Below, one piece after another: positions 45,002 through 57,499 of a stretch of DNA of 64,000 nucleotides. Within the stretch, counting starts at the first letter, position 1, and each line of letters opens with the position of its first letter. The stretch comes from Heterohyrax brucei (Eukaryota > Chordata > Mammalia > Hyracoidea > Procaviidae). Below the pieces are notes generated by a model. That model was given only the letters and a program-made list of their open reading frames with translations. It had not been told where the DNA came from and searched no databases. The stretch spans positions 131,530,833 through 131,594,832 of the forward strand of contig CM053141.1 of assembly GCA_028571685.1 (NCBI GenBank), in the 5' to 3' direction. The translations under genes were made by a program, and so were the position numbers.

Positions 45002-45517
45002 GTTGTGGTTAGGTGCTGTCGAGTTGGTTCTGACTCATAGTGACCCTGTGAACTACAGAATGAAACACTGCCCAGTCTTATGCCACGTCCACAATTGTTT
45101 TTATGCTTAAGCCCGTTGTTGCGGCCACTGTGTCAATCCATTTCCTCAAGTGACCTCCTGTTTTTCACCGACACTTCACTCTACCAAGCATGATAAACTT
45201 CTCCAGGGACTGATCTTTCCTGATAACATGTCCAAAGTATATAAGACAGTCTTGCCATCTTTGCTTGCAAGGAGTACTCTGGTTGTACTTTTTCCAGAAT
45301 AGATCTGTTTGTTCTTTTGGTGGTCCATGGTACATTCAACAGTCTTCTACAACACCACGATTCAAAGACATCAATTCTTCTGTGTTCTTTGTTCATCGTC
45401 CAGTTTATGCATGCATATGATGTGATTGAAAATACCACAGCTGTGTCAGATGCATTTTAGTCTTCAAGGTGACATCCTTACTTCTGAATACTTTAAATAG
45501 GTCCTTTGCAACAGATT
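45002..45517 (-). mobile_element. RTE LINE 3' fragment, 7-bp TSD
   Basis: The minus strand runs from 'caaaggacctatttaaagta' through an open relic ('TNRSILEKVQPEYSLQAKMA') to the terminal 'gacagcacctaaccacaac'. Flanked by 'agggaat' at 44995-45001 and 45518-45524. A ~516-bp 5'-truncated copy inserted into the L2-like relic. Confidence 0.85.
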
Positions 45518-45524
45518 AGGGAAT

Positions 45525-46700
45525 AGCATGGACAAAAACCCTGAGTGTTCTTAGAGTTTTTGTGTTTCTAATCAGTAGTGATTTGCCTTAGAAGTGGACT
45601 ATAGGAGGAAAGAGCGATTGGAAATGAAGTAAAATAGGTAGCATGGGGTCATATTTTGTAGAATTTTGCATTGATCACAAATACTTTAGATCTTTCTGTG
45701 AGTAAAATAAGAGGCTATTACGAGTATTATACTCTAGGAATGGGAATATCTGAAGGAGAATGAGGTAATTTATCCTTTAAAAATGTGTGTAGGCAAAACT
45801 ATGGTGCTTAGTTGGAAGCCACGAGATAGGTAGGTCTCTGACTTAACACATACTTGAATTTTGAGGAATCACACAAATTTTTCTGGTATATTTTATCTTT
45901 ATGAATATGTACGCCATGTGATGCTGCAGTATATAATTTGCTGATGTTATTCTCAGATATTTATGCATAGACAGTCAAAGACTGGATAAAAGACAATAAC
46001 AGTGAAAGCTAAAGAAAAAAATTAAAAAATGGTGTTCGAGTTATGTCTGAACCAGTTTAGCACAGAGCTGTCGTGACAGAACTCCATTATAAAGTGGGGA
46101 GTAGCTGTAGATTACCTCAGTTACCAGATAAGACATGATGTCTCGGATTAAGATAGGTAACAGTGGAGATGGTGAGAAGCGTTCAGTGTTGGGTTGTATT
46201 TTGAAACTTTAGCCAATGGCATTTGCTGGTAGCTTTACAGATTATGGGTTATAAGAGAAATATACCTGTCAAAATTGACTCAGAAATTTTGGAGGGTTTC
46301 TGAATCAACAGAATAAAGTTTCTGTTTACTCACGTGGCTAAGATGGAAGGAGCAGCAGGTTAGGCAGTGAATCTAGCACTGGCTTACAATATGGTAATGT
46401 TGGGATGCGTGTGGAATACTCAAGTGACTGTGTCAAGACAGGTGCTAGACTTCCCAGGGAAGGTCTGAGGTGAAGATATATACATGTGTGTAGGGACCGT
46501 ACAAATGGAAAGTTAAACTCAAGAAATAGAGAAATCATCTAGAGAAGTCATATGAATAGAAAAATCTAAGGATACAGTCCTGGAACACTCTACTATTTGA
46601 AGTCAGAGAGATAATGTGGAGGCAACAAGTGTGTGTGAAAATGGAGATAGTGAAAAAAGGGAAATCTAAGAGATGACAAAAGATTACTATCGGACTTTAA
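45525..46700 (+). mobile_element. L2-like LINE relic, right part, with unidentified sequence
   Basis: Features such as 'ggtcatattttgtagaattt', 'agataggtaacagtggagat' and 'cagtcctggaacactctact' resemble the long L2 3' region. No coding frame. Bounds are approximate. Confidence 0.4.
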
Positions 46701-47130
46701 GATGCTAAATTCCATATGACATGAAAATGATTCTGTATTCATTTCAGCACACAATGTGGTGTACTATCATTAGGCAACTCTACATCATATTTCATGCTCA
46801 CCTATGAGTTAAAAGGAAGTTAGACTCTTCTTGTAGGCACGGATGTGAGAGCAGACTACATGCAGTCACCATGATGGCCTATACGCCATTGCTATGGAAT
46901 AAATGATGCTGGTCTGGGACTAAAGTCTGTTAAATAATAACATTTTAACTTCTTCGCCTCTTCATTAAAGTCAAGTGATATTTATGAACTACTCTATTTA
47001 AGTCTTTCCTGTGCTTTTTGGAAGGGTGTAAGGGACAGACTCATTCAGCAGGCCATGTCATTGTAGTGATTGCATTGCTCAGTTTCAGAAGAAACAACCA
47101 AAACATGACTTATTATAAAAAGCAAATTAA

Positions 47131-47308
47131 AAAAAAAAAAAAAACAACAACAAAACCCAGTACCACTGAGTTGATTCTGACTTGTAGTGACCCTGCAGAG
47201 CAGAATAGAACTGCTCCATAGTTTCTAAGGAGTGCCTGGTGGATTCAAACTGACAACACTTTGGTTGGCAGAGGTAGCAATTAACCACTATGCCACTAGG
47301 ATTTCCAA
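47131..47308 (-). mobile_element. AfroSINE, short form
   Basis: A-rich inverted tail then 'actgagttgattctgacttg', 'agtgcctggtggattcaaac' and head 'ccactatgccactaggattt'. Imperfect 'aaaagcaaatta'/'aaaagcaaacta' duplications flank it. Confidence 0.88.
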
Positions 47309-47321
47309 AAGCAAACTAAAA

Positions 47322-47480
47322 TACAAACCCAGCCCACTGACATCAACTCGATTCTGACACATAGTGACCTTATAGGTCAGAGTCCCATCGAGTTTCTGAG
47401 GAGCACCTGGTGGATTTGAGCTGCTGACCTTCTGGTTAACAGATGTAGCACTTAAACCACTGCGCTACCAGGGCTCCCTA
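47322..47480 (-). mobile_element. AfroSINE, short form
   Basis: A second copy in the same orientation immediately downstream: 'caactcgattctgacacata', 'gcacctggtggatttgagct', 'ccactgcgctaccagggctc'. Together with the previous copy it forms a head-to-tail pair. Confidence 0.88.
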
Positions 47481-47734
47481 AGGCAGATCAGGAAGATGCA
47501 AAAGCAGCATCAAGTAGGTGGTGAGTCATTCCCTCTGCATGGCTGATGTTTGCAGGGACTGCCTGCACTGTGAGACTTAAGTACAATCAGTAAAAAACAA
47601 AAAACAATAGCATTGACTCTGAGGCTCAAGCTTAAGGTGTTGAATGAAGAAATTCATTTGGGTGAAACACAGAGACAGTGTGTCAATGGGGTGGGGTCTA
47701 AGAACCTTTTCACCAGGGTTGGATTGATAATTCT

Positions 47735-47908
47735 CATCAATCAAATGTTTTAGAACAACCACAAAACTCATTTTTCCTTCACAGTTCTTTATATAGGGCC
47801 AGCTTTCTTATTAGTTCCATTCATCAATCAAGTGTTTTAGAACAACCACAATTTCATTTTCCCTTCACGGTCCTATACATAGGGCCACGTTTCCTGTTAG
47901 TTCCATTT
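47735..47908 (+). repeat. 87-bp tandem duplication
   Basis: Two copies start at 47735 and 47822. Shared text includes 'catcaatcaa', 'tgttttagaacaaccacaa' and 'ttagttccatt'. Copies differ at several positions, so the duplication is not recent. No element recognised within it. Confidence 0.88.
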
Positions 47909-49737
47909 TTGCACACCAAAATTCTAGATGTCTGGCTGGCTTGGGCAATGATGAGATAATTCACCTGTGGTCAGCTTTTCTACTTCTTCCTGTACCCTTT
48001 ACAATTCAGAAGTAACAAATAAGACTGTTGTTCTGTGTCCTCATGTACCATGGGATGAATATGTCCCACATGTTTCATGTGCGTCATGGTACCTGGAACT
48101 GATATGTCCCACTTATAATTTACACCATATTTTTTCGAATGATATTTTAAAAAGCTACCAGCACACAATGACTCAGCATATATTCCATCAGTGAAAGGAA
48201 CATAGAAAACCAAAAAAATAAATTTTAAAAAAATTTACTCATGAATGGATTAGTTAAATAGCAAAGTTTGCAGAAATGATTAAAGGATTAAATAAGACTG
48301 ATTAAGAATTGAACATGATATAACTTGGAGAAGGAACAAGTTTCAGGTGAAAGAAAAGTAATTCCAACTATGTGGCTAATCCATATGAAAAGACTATTAG
48401 TTGCCAAGAGCACAAAACAAAAGAAGTTGTCATAATTTAAGCTTTTTTTCATTAGATTTTTAAAAATAGTTATGAGGGAAAAACTCTTGGTAATATGTAT
48501 TATACTAAAAATTAGTTCATTGATTTTTCTGGTATTGAATTTTGTTTTCCATGGCCTGGTTTTTCCCACCCGGAATCAGAAGAAGAAATTGTGGACATCA
48601 ATATTCTGATGCTGTTCACATAAGTTAAATCAATAACGAGCTGTACAAAGGAAATATAAAGTCTGAGAAAATAGGAGAAATGAGCATGCATACTCCTCTG
48701 AAAGAAAACAAAAATGAACAGAATCCAGTTAAAATTTGCTAACTTGTTTATTAATTTTATAATTAAATAAAATTACAAAATGATATCTAATCACTTATGG
48801 AAAATATTAATTCAAGACAGTGTTATGGTCAACTATGCCTTTGGATGATCACCAGTTTAAGTTTTATAGAGTGGACATTAAGACACCCGATAAACGTAGG
48901 AAACATTGCAAATCAACTCATCATGAAATCTGCTTAGTGCCAAGGCATACAATTTGAGCACCAATCTGACTGTCTTCTAAAATAATGTTTGACCAACCTT
49001 ATCACACTAGATACCTCATCTCAGATGTAGTAGTTTGGGTATGAAAAATTAGAACATGTTCTTGTTTAATGACTTTCCAAATAACTCACCTTTCTATAGT
49101 CTTGTTTCTTGAGGAGCTAATCTTTGTTGTTTTTCTAGTGATACTTCCATTGCTGTTTTTTTTTTTGTAGCCTCTATGTGTAACTCTAATACTGATAGCT
49201 CTATTTCCAAATTAATGACACAGAATGTTGCTTTCTGTGTCCTGTCAAAGATATATTTTCTTCTATCCAAAGACAAGGGATGGTCTTGAGAGCATTGTTG
49301 TCAAAGATACTTCTTATATTTCTGTTCCTGAGGCTGAAAAAGTTTATTTTGCCTAGTAGTTATAATTAACAGGTAAAGGCAAATATTTTTAATAGTACAA
49401 TAGTTAAGATCTTCAAAGAGAAGTAGTGAATTCCAGTAAATATGTCATTGTAACTAACAAATATAAAAGGTGAAGTCCAGGTGTTCCATTAAAAGTTTAA
49501 GAATTAAAGCAGAACAACAAAACTTTTTCCATTTCAGGTATTGGTTTGGAAATTTTTTAGGTAAGTCTTTAGCTAATGAAAATGAAGCTCTACTAACAGT
49601 TTCTACACAAGAACTCACAGTTTTCTCATTTATCGGCATTAAGTGAAGAGAATAGTTTACAAAGCTGGACTCACTGGGTTAGACAACTGGTATTAAACAT
49701 TGTCTAGCTTTGTGATGATTGGCACTGCACTTGGCCT
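47909..49737. other. no gene; unidentified AT-rich sequence
   Basis: Several short overlapping frames (47967-48194 plus, 47980-48213 minus, 48288-48569 minus) have no domains. No repeat family recognised. Confidence 0.45.
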
Positions 49738-49880
49738 TTTTTGCCTCAGTTTTTCCTCTGTAAAGTAGGAATATAATTGCACCTACTTCATAATATTCTT
49801 TGGATTAGTTGAATTAATGCATGTGCACATTTTGAATATTGACTGGCATGAGTTAGATGCTCAATAAATATTAGCTAAAA
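49738..49880 (-). mobile_element. MIR SINE
   Basis: Plus strand 'ttgcctcagtttttcctctg', 'aaagtaggaatataattgca', 'gaattaatgcatgtgcaca' and 'gctcaataaatattagct' is the reverse complement of the MIR consensus order, almost end to end. Confidence 0.85.
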
Positions 49881-51589
49881 TATATAACTTTTCTTTAAAA
49901 AATAGAAAAATTTAAATTGGAGCTAAGTTTCATAAAATTGCTCTTTTGTTAGAAAAGTCATGTTATTGTAAAATGTTTCGGTTCCACTCCCTGTTTTAAT
50001 ACAAAAACATTTTTTTCTTAATATAGAACATCTAACACAAAAAAGAAATTTCATGAAAAGAACAAAACAAACTGAAATTCCAAAGTTTAAGGATGTGAGA
50101 GAGTACACATTTTGCTTAGTGTTTTTCAAAAGGAAGTTGCCAATACATTTAAAACTACATCTCTGAAAACTGATTACAGGCACTGCATATGAAAGAAGCC
50201 AGCGTGGAATTAACGAGTAATTGTGAAGATTTGTATGTGTTACTCCTTTTAATCATAAACAAAGAAAGAAATAAGAACAAAGAGGTTATAAGTCCAGAAC
50301 TTAAGAAAGCTCTATGGGCTTAATGCCATTTCTGCAGAAAATAAATCTTGCCACACATCACAAGGAATGAACACAGTAAATTTTGGGGGTTGGAAAATGT
50401 TTCTTGTGGGAGAAAATCCCATGAAAGTAGATTTAAATTACTTCAAAAGAAGGTCCGTGGTAGTGTCAACTGCTATTAACATGAAGGATACTTCTCTGCT
50501 TCTCATTTCATTATGTTTGTATTGAGTTCTATGACTTTTGTTTATGATCAATAACCAATTTCTTCTGAGAACACTAAAAGGTTGCAACCCAGTTTGCTCA
50601 CAGTAATGAAGATTTACTGGAATGTGAGTCATTTCTATTTAAATCAGCCTCTGAAGCCATCAATTTTCAGAGGCTCTGATGGACTTGTTGTATTTATTAC
50701 TGTCCTTTGGCTAACGGAGATAAAAGTTCATTCATAGTTTAAGCTAGGCATCAATTTTAGTTTATATGCCCTAGTTTCTTCCATTAAAGTTGCTTTTTAT
50801 AGGAACCAGGATTAAATAGCTTCACAAGTATTCAGCTGGTGGAGACTCAACTGAGAAATACAACATAGATGGGATGGGCAATTCTGAGCACAGATTCATG
50901 ATTAATGACAAGTCTACTAAGTTTTTAAAATTAATTCCTTCTACATTTTTCTTAGATTTTAAAAATACAATGTCATATCATATTTAATAAAAATATTAAT
51001 ACAAACAATAGTTACCACTTTCTTATGTACTGACAATTTGATATTCTAATCATTCAGTGAGTCAGTTAATAACAATTTCTTGATTTCATTTCCCAAAGTT
51101 TGTGCTGTTCTCTGATAATCTTTCACAAGGTTTTGTGTTTCTTCATTAATGTGGACAGACTGGTATTTGTTTTGGAAAATGCTATGTTTATCACGGTCAC
51201 CTTTATTTTCTTGGAGTCTGTATCTTTACTATCTATGTGGCTGTGCATGACTAAGTTTTTACTTATGACATTCTGAACTTTCAATGTGTAGAATTTTAAC
51301 AGTTTTAGTACTTGATTGGTAACTGTAGTTACTTACTAAGACTGTTCATTTAGTTCAAGTTTTTATCTTCAAACCTATTTGTTTTTTTCCCCCCAGAGAA
51401 AGCCAGTTCTTTCTTTTTTAACCCCTACTTCTGTGTTAATCACAGAGCTTCTATTTTTGCTGGCCGTCAGTACTCAAGGTAACCTGTCTAAAATCCTTTC
51501 TGGGTAAATGTTTGACATACATTATTTTTTTCTAGCTATGTTTTTCATAGCTGTAAATCCAGTGTATTCATGCCTATTATTTGAAGATT
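49881..51589. other. no gene; unidentified AT-rich sequence
   Basis: No recognisable repeat, exon or RNA gene. Confidence 0.45.
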
Positions 51590-52073
51590 TTTACAGTTTT
51601 ATTGAGACGTATTTTACATAACAGACAGATGAAATGCTTAAATTACACAATTCAGTGAAACTTAGTATAGTCACAAATATATGTTAACACCACAGATAAT
51701 TTTAGAAAAAAATTCAACACCTCAAAAAGAAACTCTATCCTGTAGCCATCATCTCCCAATAACTCTGGATGACATTTTTTCTGTCTGTATAGATATTTCT
51801 GTTCTGAATATTTCTTATGAATCAAGTCATATCATATATGATCTTGTGTGGCTGGCTTCTTTCACTTTGCATAATCTTTTCAAGATTCATCTGTGTTGCA
51901 GCATACAAAGTATTTCATTCCTTATGATGGGTGAATAATATTCCATTGCATGAATATACTACATTTTGTTTAGTCATTAATCAGCTGATAAACATTTGCT
52001 TTGACCCTACTGTTTAGCTATCATTAGTGATGGAACTATACACATTTGTGTATACGTTTTTGTGTAGACATAG
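51590..52073 (-). mobile_element. old L1 (L1M-type) 3' region, interrupted by an LTR
   Basis: Plus strand 'acagttttattgagacgtat', 'ctggcttctttcactttgca', 'aatattccattgcatgaata' and 'tttttgtgtagaca' follows the reverse complement of an old L1 3' part. After the LTR, L1 text resumes with 'cataggttttcatttct' at 52575-52591. Confidence 0.8.
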
Positions 52074-52574
52074 TGTCATGGTTTGAATTGTGTCCCCCCA
52101 AAAATGTGTGCAGCCACGTGGCTGGGATACGGTTCCCAGTATCTTGGGACTGTCCTCCATTGTGTGGTTTTGCTAACCTGTATGTTAAAGGATTAGGGTG
52201 GGGCTGTGAATTCCTGCTATGGGGGAAGTTTCCCTGGAGCATGGCTTGCCCCACCCTTAATGCTTTTAGCTTGCAAGGAATAAAAGGAAAAAGAACCAAG
52301 GACAATTTGAGAACCACGCTACCATCAAGCAAGCAGCACCGGGAGCAGAGCGCGTCGTTCAGACCAGAGGTTCTTGCGTTAGGACACTCCCTGGACAATG
52401 ACTGATGCAATACTGGACTTTCCTCCAGAGCCGTCATGGGGAAAGTCTTTCCCTGGAGCGGACACCCTGAATATGGACTTGCAACCTACCGGACTGTGTA
52501 AGAATAAATCTTTCTTTGTTAAAGCCATCCACTCTATGGTATTTCTGTTAGAGCAGCCCTAGCTGACTAAAACA
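52074..52574 (+). repeat. MaLR/ERVL-like solo LTR, 5-bp TSD, inside old L1
   Basis: A 501-bp LTR starting 'tgtcatggtttgaattgtgt' and ending 'agctgactaaaaca'. Exact CATAG at 52069-52073 and 52575-52579. Carries AATAAA at about 52503-52508 with a U5-like end. The least decayed of the copies in the window; overlapping ~120-codon frames on both strands within it are not genes. Confidence 0.9.
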
Positions 52575-53039
52575 CATAGGTTTTCATTTCTTTTACAGAA
52601 TATTGTACAAAATACATTGATGACATACATTTAGAAAAGTAATTTTTTTTAAGTAACCAAAAAATTTCCCGAAAGAAAGTGTTATCTGAGTTCAGCGGTC
52701 AGAAAAAACAACTATAATTCATCATGTAAAGAAGACAGTAAAAGGGAATTTTAAACAGATAAAAATAAAATTGTGTTCAAAGACAAGGAAGTGGAGAAGC
52801 TGAAGTTAACTTCTGAAGTTCCACCTTGTGTGACGAGGAATGACTCAAAGGTAATAAGAAATAGAGAAAGTAAAATAGAAGGCTCTTACTAAACAGAATG
52901 CAGCAAAATTTGATCAAGGTGAGTGTCTGATAAATCGAAAACATGACTATGAAAATCCGAAGAGAATAAGAAACTCGAGAACAGCTTTGAACGTTTCATG
53001 TGTCTTTAGTGGGTATTAGATCCATCTTCAATCCACCAT

Positions 53040-53382
53040 GAAATGATGGGAATACGAGATCACTGGGGTTCATCTTTGGCTACAAGGACTGCTTTGTTCA
53101 GTGTTACAGTCCTTTCGTCAGGGAGGGAGAGCTAGTGAGCAACAGATTATTTGTGTTTCGGGAAAACTTACATGAGCTATCTGAGCTACAAAACTTCCTG
53201 AATTGGCTAAATTTTTGAAATTCTAAGTAGCAACTGCAGTGTAGGTCAAAATTTCCCTCTACCAAATTCTCCCTTCCTCATATTCTTTCAGGTAAATCTG
53301 TGAGCACTTTATAATCAACTTCTCTTTGCAAATGTCTATCTCAGAATCTATTTCCAGGGAACCCAAACTAATATAAGACAAG
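53040..53382 (+). repeat. possible ERVL-type LTR fragment
   Basis: The right end 'atctatttccagggaaccca' with 'taatataagaca' resembles the 3' ends of ERVL-class LTRs. The left end is not definable and I found no TSD. Confidence 0.35.
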
Positions 53383-54299
53383 CACAAATCCAAGCACATC
53401 CATGTGGAGAAGTTAACTTGGAATGATAAGGATGGAGAGGGATTATATGCTGATGTTACCATCTAATATAAGCCAATGTACCATCAGGAAACAACAGCAT
53501 AGGCCTGGAGTTGGATACTGAGGGTACTGAATCAAAGAGGACAAAACAGAATAGAATTAATGAAGAGTGAATTTGTCAATATGGGATCATGATTCTGTAA
53601 AGAAGAAATTAACACCCTAGCATCTATCCTGTATGGCTGTACCAATCCTGTCTTGGAATAACACTTGGAAACTTGGAAAAAAATGTGACCCGAAGTAAAT
53701 AAAATATAAATGCCAGTTTTGTAAGGAATGGAAGAGAAAATAATCAATAGGCTTTGGGAGACAGGGCATACTAAATTGGATATCCTACTTAATGTTTGGT
53801 AAACAGCTGGCAGTGTTTCATAGGAAGAACTAGAGGATGCTCCAGTCAACTGTAAAATAAGGAATTAACTGGAAAAATAAAAATAGTTAAGAACCTCAGT
53901 GGTGGCTCTTCTCTGTAGATAAGAGATGACAGTAGGCGGTATTAACACAGAACTGGGCAACCAGATAACAATCAGAATGATCATATCTCAGAGTAACAAA
54001 GATGAGATGATACACAGTAGTCACTGAAGAAAGATGAATGGGTCCAAAAAGGATTTTTCTTACTTATACTATCAAATGAAATCAGTGCTGATCAGAAGGC
54101 TGAGGGAAGCTGCTCATTACAGTTAGTGGCCTTTCCTCAGATTCCGTATCTTGCCCTGTTCTTAGTCTACAAATTCACTGAGTGAAGGAGAGAATGGATT
54201 TGTTATGAAGGACCATTACTCGTTGGGACAAGTGTGCAGTAGCACTTCCTCCAGTTCTTCTTCATGTAACCCACAATCTTTTATTTCAGTACCTGTATA
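53383..54299. other. no gene; unidentified sequence
   Basis: The 105-codon minus-strand frame at 53532-53849 has no recognisable domain. No repeat family assigned. Confidence 0.4.
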
Positions 54300-55920
54300 C
54301 TGGGGAAATGAGAATACCCAGAGCTTCTTGGGAACATGAACATAGAGCTGAGAGAAATAAAATATATTAAAGAAAACCAAATGGAATTTCTAGCATCTGA
54401 AAGCACATTGATAGACTTTTATGCAGATTAAATACAACCAACAAAACAAATAAGCAAACTTAAAGACATGGTGACAAAAATTACCCATATAGAAACATGG
54501 AAGAAAGATAGCAAAATAATATATAGCCTCAGAGAACTGTTGAATGATTCCAAGAAAGCTAATAGGATTGTTATTGGAGCTATAAAAGGGAATTGGATAC
54601 TACTTTTTGAAGAAATAATGACCTAACATTTTAAAAAGTTGTCTAAAATTATGAGGTCGCATATCCTAGCTAAACAAATGCAAAGTGGGGGGGGGGGGCA
54701 TGCAATTGAAATTTCATAAAATCATTGTTAAAGATAAAATTATGAAACTAGTACGAGACAGATGACATCCAATGGGAGGGAGGGGGTGGGTGGGCAGGTA
54801 AGAATACTACTGACTTCCAGTCAGAAATAATACAAACAAAACCACAGTTGAATAGCATCTTTTCAATGATCAAAAGTCTCTCCACATAGAATTCTATATC
54901 CATCTGAATTATTCTTCAGAAATGAAGGTGAAATAAATGCATTCTCAAAAAAATAAAGGTTGAAAAAATTCATCATATAGGGTAAGAAAATGTACCCAAT
55001 ATGAAGTACCAGAGGGGGTTCATTCAAGCTGAAGGAACATTATACCCAAATTATTAAGGTATGAAGAACACTATTACATATACAAAATGTTTTCCAAATT
55101 CCCTAAAATACATTTTAATGTTTAAAGCCCCAGCATTAGCAATGTATTGCAGAGCTTGTAGTGTATGTAGGTGTAGTCTTCGTGGCCTTGAGAGTAAAAA
55201 GGTGAGCGTAAAATAGAAGTATACTGTTGTAGATTTCTCACACTATAAACAAAGTGGCATAAGCTACATATTGCTTCTTCTAAATAAAATTAAGAGTTAA
55301 TAATGAGATTATTAAAAAAATTAATGAGAGAAAGAAACAAAAAGGAGGTGAGACAAACTGAAAACAAATAGTCAAATAGTATACTTAAAAACAACCATAA
55401 CAATAAGATTAATTATAATTTCCCTAGTGTTCCAAATGAAAGATAAGAAAAAAAATGACACTGAATTAAAAAGTCGAATCCAACTCCTTGCTGCCCAGAA
55501 TAACTGCATTTTAAATATGATTATAGACAGGTTAAAAGCAAAAGTGTGAAAAATACAGTTTAATATAGAAACAGACCTCAGGAAAAAGAACATTAATAAA
55601 AATATGAAGGACTATTTCATAACGATTGTGACAACTAATCAAAAAAATGTAGCAAATCTAATAACAAAGCTATAGTGACATACATATGAAGGAAAAACTA
55701 ACAGTCTGTAGACAAATCTACAAATGCATTTGAAATTTCAGCAGAAAATTGCTAAGTATATAAAAGACTTGAACAAAATGATCAAACAGCACGACATAAC
55801 GGAGGTCCTAGGATGTTTCACTCAACCTCAAGAGAATACATGATCTTTTTAGAGATCACATGAAAAATTCAATAGATGGATCATTAAATAGAATAAATTA
55901 ATGAATGTATAATAGAACAA
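54300..55920 (+). mobile_element. old L1/HAL1-like LINE, ORF1 and early ORF2 region
   Basis: Decayed ORF1 text is readable: 'tttgaagaaataatgaccta', 'tagaattctatatccatctg', 'aaatgaaggtgaaataaatg' and 'ttcatcatatag' align with the ORF1 C-terminal region ('ILYPSKLFFRNEGEI'-like). It continues past 'gaagtatactgttgtaga' to ORF2-endonuclease remnants such as 'aggttaaaagcaaaagtgt'. A G12 run (54687-54698) and a G-rich tract (54774-54794) lie within it. Confidence 0.7.
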
Positions 55921-56282
55921 GTAACTTGATGGCTGTCTGGATAACTTCCCACCTGACAGTGAACTGAATGGAGACATACTGTGGTCATGATCCATGTTTC
56001 ATAGGTATATGGTATTGTCTATTAGAGCTGGAAGGCAGAATTCTGGTTCTGAAAGCAGGACTTCATGCTCACCTAATATTCCATCAAATATTAACTATGT
56101 TATCCAGAAATAGTCTATGATTACTTTCTTAACAGTCTGAGAGGAAGAAAATTGTCTCTAGTATAAATGTACCAGAATGCTGGCTAGTTTATTCAAGGAG
56201 TTGTAATTGACTGAGGTGTTTTATATGATATCTTTTTCATCTTAAATTACCAGATGTGTACTCTTTTAATAATTATTTTTAA
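55921..56282. other. no gene; unidentified sequence between L1 segments
   Basis: No repeat recognised. It may be host DNA or an unrecognised insertion. Confidence 0.4.
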
Positions 56283-56287
56283 GCTAC

Positions 56288-56851
56288 TGTCTTAGACATC
56301 CTGTGCTGCTATAAAAGCGATACCATGAGTGGGTAGTTTCAACAGACAGAAGTTCATTCTCATATAGTCTAGTAGGCTGGAAGTCCAAACTCAGGATGTC
56401 AGCTTCAGGAGAAAACATTTTCTCTATTGGCTCTGAAGGAAGGTCCCTGTCATCAATATTTCCATGGCGTAGGGGAGTCTCAGACACATGGACTCTAGGG
56501 TTCAAATGACACACGATACTCCTGGGGCTTTTTCTCTAGCTTGTATGAGTTCCCCAACTCTCTGCTAGCTTCCCTTATCCTTTGTGCTACAAAAGGTGAT
56601 GCAGGTCACATCCCAAGGAAACTCCCTTTATATTGGATCACGGGTGTGACTTAAGTTAAGAGTGTTAAATGTCTCCCTAATCCTCTCAAACTTAATCTAA
56701 TCTCGCCACATTAACTACAGGCAGAGATTAGGATTTATGATGCATAGGAAATTACTTCAATCACAAAACGAAGGACAACCATGCACCACCGGGAGTCATG
56801 GCCTTACCAAGTTGACCCACACTTTTGGAGAACAAAATTCAACCCATGACA
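56288..56851 (-). repeat. MaLR/ERVL-like solo LTR, 5-bp TSD
   Basis: The minus strand starts 'tgtcatgggttgaattttgt' and ends 'gtctaagaca'. Exact GCTAC at 56283-56287 and 56852-56856. Internal landmarks include 'tccttgggatgtgacctgca' and 'gacagggaccttccttcaga'. It is the only minus-strand member of this family here; the 76-codon minus frame inside it is not a gene. Confidence 0.9.
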
Positions 56852-56856
56852 GCTAC

Positions 56857-57499
56857 TTACTTTACTCTTGAAGAACATGTATCACTGAAGAATACAATTC
56901 TAAATTTACACGCCCTTGAGTATACCGTGTTTTAGAACAGAAGGTTTATTCAGTGTAGTTTGTAGAATCATCATCCTGGTATCTCAGCTCTTTCTGAGAG
57001 GTTCTGATTGTCAATCATGCCAGTGAGGACGGCATTTATCATTTTTCATGGTCTACTTAGTGGTTTTGTTGGTAAAAACTTTGCTGTCAATTCTAAAGAG
57101 GACTTAATAGAAATTTTCTCTAAACTATGTCTCAAATGATCCTTGGTGATTGAATGAGAAATTAACTCCCACAAAGCCCTCATTTAATAAGAAGTAAGAA
57201 AAAATGGACTTGTAAAAAGTCGACTGGATGCAAGGAGGTCATTTTCTTTACACAGATGTAATGTATTTTTATATAAGTGAGGCATAGCTTTCACATTTCT
57301 TTGGTAGCTGCTCTTTCTTTCCTTTTCCCAAAAGTATTTTTCACTATGGTAATATTTTTTAAGCAACATGTAATAGTGCTTATGAAAATACCTGAGTGGG
57401 GGAGGGGAGGAGCAGTTGGTAAAAAAGCAGTTGGCAAACAGGAATGCATGCATTATTTGTATAAATATGGTACTTGATTTGTAAGGCATTTCATTAACT
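56857..57499. other. no gene; unidentified sequence
   Basis: Overlapping frames at 57184-57489 (minus) and 57277-57477 (plus) have no domains. No repeat recognised. Confidence 0.4.

Noticed and set aside
52036-52437. 133-codon minus frame and 119-codon plus frame at 52046-52405
   Set aside because: Both lie within the MaLR/ERVL-like LTR, which is non-coding in this class, and they overlap each other.
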